Assembly (NCBI RefSeq): GCF_001625655.1
Contig: NZ_AUYB01000148.1
Location: 1-64,000 of the forward strand
DNA: 64,000 nucleotides
Reading direction: 5' to 3'
Source of the DNA: Pseudoalteromonas luteoviolacea DSM 6061
GTDB lineage: Bacteria > Pseudomonadota > Gammaproteobacteria > Enterobacterales > Alteromonadaceae
Position 1 is the first letter of the stretch. The number at the start of each line of letters is the position of its first letter. A program made the translations under genes and the position numbers. Shown here one piece after another: positions 61,337-64,000 of the stretch. The notes below the pieces were generated by a model. That model was not told where the DNA came from. It did not search any database and worked only from the letters and a program-made list of their open reading frames with translations.

Positions 61337-62893
61337 TTAAAAACCAAATGGAATGTTTAAAGCAAAAAAGCCGATGAGTAATGACGTCCAAAAAACTAAG
61401 AAAGCCACTGAATATGGGAGCATCATTGCAATGACCTCGCCAAAACTAAGGTCTGGTTTATACTTACGCATAAACGCTAAAATAACCCCAGCATAAGTCA
61501 TCATTGGCGTTATGATATTGGTTGAGGAGTCTGCAACACGATAAGCTGCCGCTACTAGATCTGGTGTCATAGCAGGGTTTACCTGATATAGCATAGGTAC
61601 AAATATAGGTCCAAGTAACATCCACTTAGAAGTCAGTCCACCGACAAATAAATTTATTAATCCGGTAGTGATCACAAACCCAATAATCAATAAAATCGGA
61701 AACTCTTGAAGTCCTAGCGCTGATAAGCCACTAGCACCAACGTATGTGATATAAGTGCCAAGTCCTGAGTAACCTAAGATGCCCAAGAAGTTATAACAAA
61801 AGAATGTCAGTACGAGTACGTAACCCATAGTATTCATTTGCGCAACCATGGCCTGCACCACATCCAATAAACTCTTAAACTTGCCTGTCGCCACACCAAA
61901 TGCTGCGCCTACAGTGGCAAACACTAAAGTGATCAACAAAATGACATTGTTTAAGTATGGAGTGATTGTCTTGCCTGACTCATCTACATATGGTGCCAAA
62001 GGGCCCATCGCCAGTAATACGACTAAACCGAGCGCCAATAATAGCCCCCAAAATGCTGCTTTAAGCCCTTTCTGCTCTTGCTCTGTAACCGCAAAGTCAG
62101 ACAAATCCATTCCTTCAGGTAAGTTATAAGGCATTTTTTCTAACCTAGGTTCGACAAACTTTTTTGTCACCCATGCGCCAATGCCAACGAGCATAAAAGT
62201 TGAAACAAAAATAAAGTAATAATGCATAGTGGCCGGTGTCAATGCGTTACCACTTGCATCAGCAAAAGGCACGCCCTGTGACTGTGCAAAAATCTGTGCA
62301 TTCAAGCCAATAACTACGTCAACAGGCGTTGCGGGAAGTAAATTGGCACTAAAGCCTGCAGAGACGCCTGCAAATGCCGCCGCCATCCCAATCAGCGGAT
62401 TTTTGCCTAGTCCCGCATATAGTAAACCTGCAAGCGGGATCAAAATTAAGTACCCAGCATCTGTCGCAATAGAGCTCATAATCCCCAGAAAAATCAACGC
62501 CGGTGCAAGGTATTTATCCTTTAAACGTGTACCTAGTTTTTTGATTACCGCATTAAATAACCCTGAGCTTTCGGCGACACCAACACCGAGCATAACGATT
62601 AAGATGACACCCAAAATACCGTTGCCAAAACCTAGCCAATTTTGAAGCAATGCATTGTCAAAAAACCAAACAACATGCTCAGCCTCTGTCATATTTTTAA
62701 TAGTATGAACTACGGGATTGCCATCGGCTCCTTGCGTTTCAAAGGTTAACCCTCCGATCAGCGCAGTCAAAGCAAACGCGCCAAGGATAAACCAAATAAA
62801 AATAATAATGGGGTCGGGGATCTTTTTTCCTGCCTTTTCTATGAATGAGATAACCCCGCTCTCACTCTGTTTGACGGTTTCTACTGTAGACAC
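61337..62893 (-). CDS. AbgT-family transporter
   Basis: A 518-residue inner-membrane carrier of the AbgT family with about 11-13 hydrophobic segments (IPDPIIIFIWFILGAFA, SSIATDAGYLILIPLAGLLYAGLGKNPL, LVGGLTSKWMLLGPIFVPM, ADSSTNIITPMMTYAGVILAF). Members take up p-aminobenzoyl-glutamate (E. coli AbgT) or export sulfonamides (MtrF, YdaH). The p-aminobenzoyl-glutamate hydrolase genes abgAB are not adjacent, so direction and substrate stay open. A strong terminator separates it from sdhC. Confidence 0.92.
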   Translation of the reverse strand: MSTVETVKQSESGVISFIEKAGKKIPDPIIIFIWFILGAFALTALIGGLTFETQGADGNPVVHTIKNMTEAEHVVWFFDNALLQNWLGFGNGILGVILIVMLGVGVAESSGLFNAVIKKLGTRLKDKYLAPALIFLGIMSSIATDAGYLILIPLAGLLYAGLGKNPLIGMAAAFAGVSAGFSANLLPATPVDVVIGLNAQIFAQSQGVPFADASGNALTPATMHYYFIFVSTFMLVGIGAWVTKKFVEPRLEKMPYNLPEGMDLSDFAVTEQEQKGLKAAFWGLLLALGLVVLLAMGPLAPYVDESGKTITPYLNNVILLITLVFATVGAAFGVATGKFKSLLDVVQAMVAQMNTMGYVLVLTFFCYNFLGILGYSGLGTYITYVGASGLSALGLQEFPILLIIGFVITTGLINLFVGGLTSKWMLLGPIFVPMLYQVNPAMTPDLVAAAYRVADSSTNIITPMMTYAGVILAFMRKYKPDLSFGEVIAMMLPYSVAFLVFWTSLLIGFFALNIPFGF

Positions 62894-63109
62894 TCTGCTA
62901 TTCCTAATTTTATTGAAATCTGACTATTCCTACCTAATTGGTCAAAACAGTAACACAAGGTATTCTAAACAACTGAGTGCAAAATAGGAGAGAAGATTGT
63001 GATGTATAAAAGGTAAGGATAGATAAAGTATTGTTTCAATTTAAAACTGAGCACTGCACGCGCTTACGAAGCGACTACAGGAGACTTTATTTTACTGCTG
63101 TGTACTGAG

Positions 63110-63148
63110 TATGTATTGAGGAAAAACAACCTTCTCACTCAATACATA
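63110..63148 (-). terminator. hairpin after the 82-residue unknown gene
   Basis: Eleven-bp arms TATGTATTGAG/CTCAATACATA with a 17-base loop, directly downstream of the minus-strand stop. Confidence 0.45.
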
Positions 63149-63156
63149 AAACCCAT

Positions 63157-63405
63157 TTAGTGACGCTTTTTAGGCCCAATTCTTACTAGTTCTTTGCCAT
63201 TTTCAAACACTTCCTGTGTCACCCAGCGCCCAAGTAGTAACTGATGGTTATCATCTAAAACAGCAACAAAAGGCCTACCGTTGCTATTATTTGTGGCAAG
63301 AGCAACTCCTGCTACATTTTCTAACCCCATCCCGCCGCTTTCGACTAAAGTCAAAAATGACTCTAAGTCTTCTAACGTACTAATTTCGTCTTTATCATCA
63401 ATCAT
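63157..63405 (-). CDS. hypothetical small acidic protein
   Basis: An 82-residue protein of no recognised family. The first half is acidic and helical (DDKDEISTLEDLESFLTLVESGG), the second is beta-rich (VAGVALATNNSNGRPFVAVLDDNHQLLLGRWVTQEVF). There is no signal peptide or membrane helix. The length, start and composition are protein-like, but the function is unknown. Upstream is a long region without an annotated gene. Confidence 0.65.
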   Translation of the reverse strand: MIDDKDEISTLEDLESFLTLVESGGMGLENVAGVALATNNSNGRPFVAVLDDNHQLLLGRWVTQEVFENGKELVRIGPKKRH

Positions 63406-64000
63406 ACTATTTGGCTCAGTGAATACGTGAAGTAAATAGAATAGCAGTTCTCAAAAGCAGGATAAATAATTGAAAGGTAGATGCGCATCTAGCAGAGCCA
63501 AACAACAATCTGTCTATTTGTCGGCTAATTTAAGTATGAGAGCACCGACAAGTGACGACCCCACCAAAGCAACACAATCTTTTTATTGTTGAACAATGCC
63601 ACATGCTTCTGGCAGATATGATAAGTTTAGGCAAATAATACCGTATGTTTGGAGAGTTACATCTAGCCCCCCATCGCTTTAGGTAATCAATTCATTCCTT
63701 CTCTTACACTTTCTTATAAAGGCGATTGGTTTATTTTATAGCTTCAATTTTACACTGGGTTATTCACAGTCATTTCTGCAAAAAATTCTGCAACTCATTA
63801 TAGTTAAGCATAAAAATATATTTAGGAGCAACCAACCTTTCAATTTCACTTTCAAATCTCAACACCAACCTTTTAAAATAAATAGCCTTTAAAACATACC
63901 GAAAAAATATAAAGATAAAACCATCAACCTAAAAAATAAAATCACTAAAAACCAGCAATATGCTTAATAGAGTACCTATACTTCACTTATATATCCCTAA
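63406..64000. other. AT-rich end of window, no gene assigned
   Basis: About 595 bases. A minus-strand frame of roughly 50 codons ends near 63782 (last residues MLNYNELQNFLQK) and begins after a stop near 63930, with no recognisable start or ribosome site. A single match to the DnaA box TTATTCACA occurs at 63760-63768. I cannot support a gene or an origin. Confidence 0.4.

Noticed and set aside
62229..62645. 138-codon plus-strand frame inside the AbgT-family gene
   Set aside because: Pro/Ala/Lys-rich translation and full overlap with the antisense of a conserved transporter gene indicate a shadow.
63760..63768. Perfect DnaA box TTATTCACA
   Set aside because: A single box without a cluster, DUE-like repeats, dnaA, dnaN or gidA nearby does not indicate an origin.
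1..64000. CRISPR arrays, insertion sequences, prophage or integron features, tRNA and rRNA genes
   Set aside because: No regularly spaced repeats, transposase, integrase, capsid or terminase motifs, or rRNA-like sequences or tRNA cloverleafs were seen by eye; a dedicated search could still find a degenerate case.

Overview
The window reads as a chromosomal segment of a marine gammaproteobacterium, most likely Pseudoalteromonas or a close relative. This rests on the gene content: secreted S9 peptidases, an archaeal/plant-type alpha-amylase, a LipL32-like lipoprotein, CreA, ArfA, AGCS and AbgT carriers, and many LysR, HxlR and CadC-like regulators. The base composition is moderately AT-rich. 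I see no rRNA, tRNA, CRISPR array, transposase, integrase or phage gene. The genes are short transcription units on both strands, many closed by strong hairpins.

Region by region. 0.4-7 kb: a secreted S9 peptidase, an acidic coiled-coil protein, a winged-helix/LamG membrane regulator, a secreted beta-helix protein and a membrane protein. 7-18 kb: a signalling and polysaccharide block, with a winged-helix/TPR regulator, an 1846-residue hybrid sensor kinase, a divergent double-receiver kinase-like protein and a secreted alpha-amylase with a large inserted segment. 18-31 kb: mostly housekeeping and transport (LysR/SnoaL pair, CreA, GrpB, ABC exporter, PLP enzyme, AGCS carrier, bile-acid:Na+ symporter family member, hydrolase, lipoate-ligase-like protein). 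An unmarked 58-residue arfA lies at 27.8 kb with its stop codon inside a perfect hairpin. 31-36 kb: two small Cys-rich precursor-like peptides, an orphan fetB and a second S9 peptidase. 36-44 kb: a TPR protein, a reductase/DUF2269/DoxX operon, an SDR/HxlR divergon, a LipL32-like lipoprotein and an AraC regulator. 44-51 kb: a surface 2',3'-cyclic phosphodiesterase/nucleotidase lipoprotein beside a secreted protein with three OB-like repeats, then a serine hydrolase and an orphan ExbD. 51-55 kb: a tandem cystatin-like protein, a small HTH regulator, a TerB/DUF533 protein, a third precursor peptide and an unusual endonuclease III. 54.7-64 kb: an SbtA-type permease with a small membrane partner and divergent LysR, a spondin-domain lipoprotein, chromate transporter, Fur-box-controlled zinc-ribbon protein, an orphan sdhCD pair lacking both haem ligands, an AbgT carrier and a small unknown.

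The strongest candidate for an undescribed system is a dispersed family of three short peptides (31362, 35708, 53782). They share a leader close to MKLKLNKKxIKxLS, a T-x-Q-V/I-G-G/A-G junction and unrelated Cys-rich cores, with no modification enzyme beside any of them. This looks like precursors served in trans by machinery elsewhere. Next in interest are the haem-ligand-less sdhCD without sdhAB, the tandem cystatin, and the arfA hairpin, which probably creates a non-stop mRNA. All functions are read from sequence by eye; no database search was run.
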